Assembly (NCBI GenBank): GCA_964247055.1
Contig: OZ176058.1
Coordinates: forward strand, 2,542,001 to 2,606,000
Length of the DNA stretch: 64,000 nucleotides
Reading direction: 5' to 3'
From: Paragordius varius
Taxonomy: Eukaryota; Nematomorpha
A program made the translations under genes and the position numbers. The notes beneath the pieces were generated by a model. That model ran no database searches. It had not been told where the DNA came from and saw only the letters and a list, made by a program, of their open reading frames with translations. Below are positions 63,285 through 64,000 of this stretch, one piece after another; the first letter of the stretch is position 1, and each line of letters starts with the position of its first letter.

Positions 63285-64000
63285 CTAAAAGATATAGTTT
63301 ATCGAGATTTTTAATGATGCCAAATATATAGTAAGACTCAAAATTAACATGTATATAATGAAAGTTATAAAAAACTAAAACATTATTTCGTTTTTGACTT
63401 TTATAAACACTAATTTTTAGTTTATATTTTAAATTTATTTTCACCTTTGACAAAGATTACTTTTATAGTAATCCGAGATTCCTAATAAATTCATTCGATT
63501 ATAGCTGTAATATAATCCCAATGTGGATAAAATAACTAACAGAAACAATTAAAAAATTAAATTCCCTAATTTTAACAACTTATGCTATTTAAGGGTAGTT
63601 TTTAAGACAACTAGATATATACACTACATTTAAAAATGATCTGATGCAAATATTCGCAATAATAGGGGACCTTCTTATTATCGACCTGAATCTATGTGGC
63701 CATGAACAAAATTTTGGAAAACTTAAAATGTAATCTAGGAGAAAAATTACCTAAGGAAAAAACTTACTATCATCTATCCTATTTTACCCACCGTTAAGAC
63801 TTTAAAATTTAAGTTTAACATAATATTTCGAAATACATGGTGTATAAGTAGAAGCGAAATTACCGTATGAGTAAATAAACATAGTTAGAAGTTGTTAATT
63901 ATTGCCAAATAGTAAATACTCAAAAAAGTAACTATAAGCCAATAATACTGCCCTTTGTTGTATTAATTCTTTGGCAATTAAAAACTTTTTAGCAATATTA
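63285..64000. other. Upstream side of gene D
   Basis: Probably intron or promoter of gene D. The frame reading upstream of 63284 is AT-rich and non-coding in character. No further exon is visible. Confidence 0.4.

Overview
This window is very AT-rich, intron-bearing eukaryotic DNA, most likely from an invertebrate animal. Three things point there: chitinases joining a GH18 domain to a peritrophin-type (CBM14) chitin-binding domain, mariner transposase relics, and Ty3/gypsy copies with a CCHC zinc knuckle. I cannot name the species.

The host genes are a head-to-tail array of GH18 chitinase paralogues on the + strand and one unrelated gene on the - strand. Gene A (1-2828) is only the last four exons. 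Gene B (29574-40622, 11 exons, 458 aa) and gene C (44665-53052, 11 exons, 463 aa) both read as intact and share every intron position and phase. Each encodes a signal-like first exon, a GH18 barrel, a Thr/Ser/Gly/Pro-rich linker and a Cys-rich chitin-binding tail, so the array probably makes secreted chitinases with related substrates. B and C each have a TATATAAG box 71-104 bases before the ATG. Gene D (59682-63284, -) has four exons of an Asn/Ser-rich protein that I do not recognise.

Between A and B lies about 25 kb of mobile DNA. It holds a hAT-like transposon with terminal repeats and a target-site duplication (6255-8108), then two Ty3/gypsy fossils (9025-12840 and 14772-21670) that sit in two tandem copies of one segment (about 8271-14007 and 14008-22769). 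The second fossil's 5' LTR was later hit by a 2.4 kb hAT-type element (15020-17423) made largely of a dimeric satellite. A third Ty3 fossil (23671-27664) is an independent insertion. All three are broken at many places.

Small inverted-repeat elements fill the introns and gaps. The commonest is a TA-targeting family starting CAGTAAAAATTG (MITE-1). A second family (MITE-2, ends ACCATTTACA) has arms built from iterated 21-bp units. Larger single elements include a hAT MITE with a perfect 8-bp duplication in a gene B intron (39324-39996) and a 981-bp TA-flanked element (42539-43519). The 53-59.6 kb gap is mostly decayed repeats. No rRNA, tRNA or CRISPR was seen.
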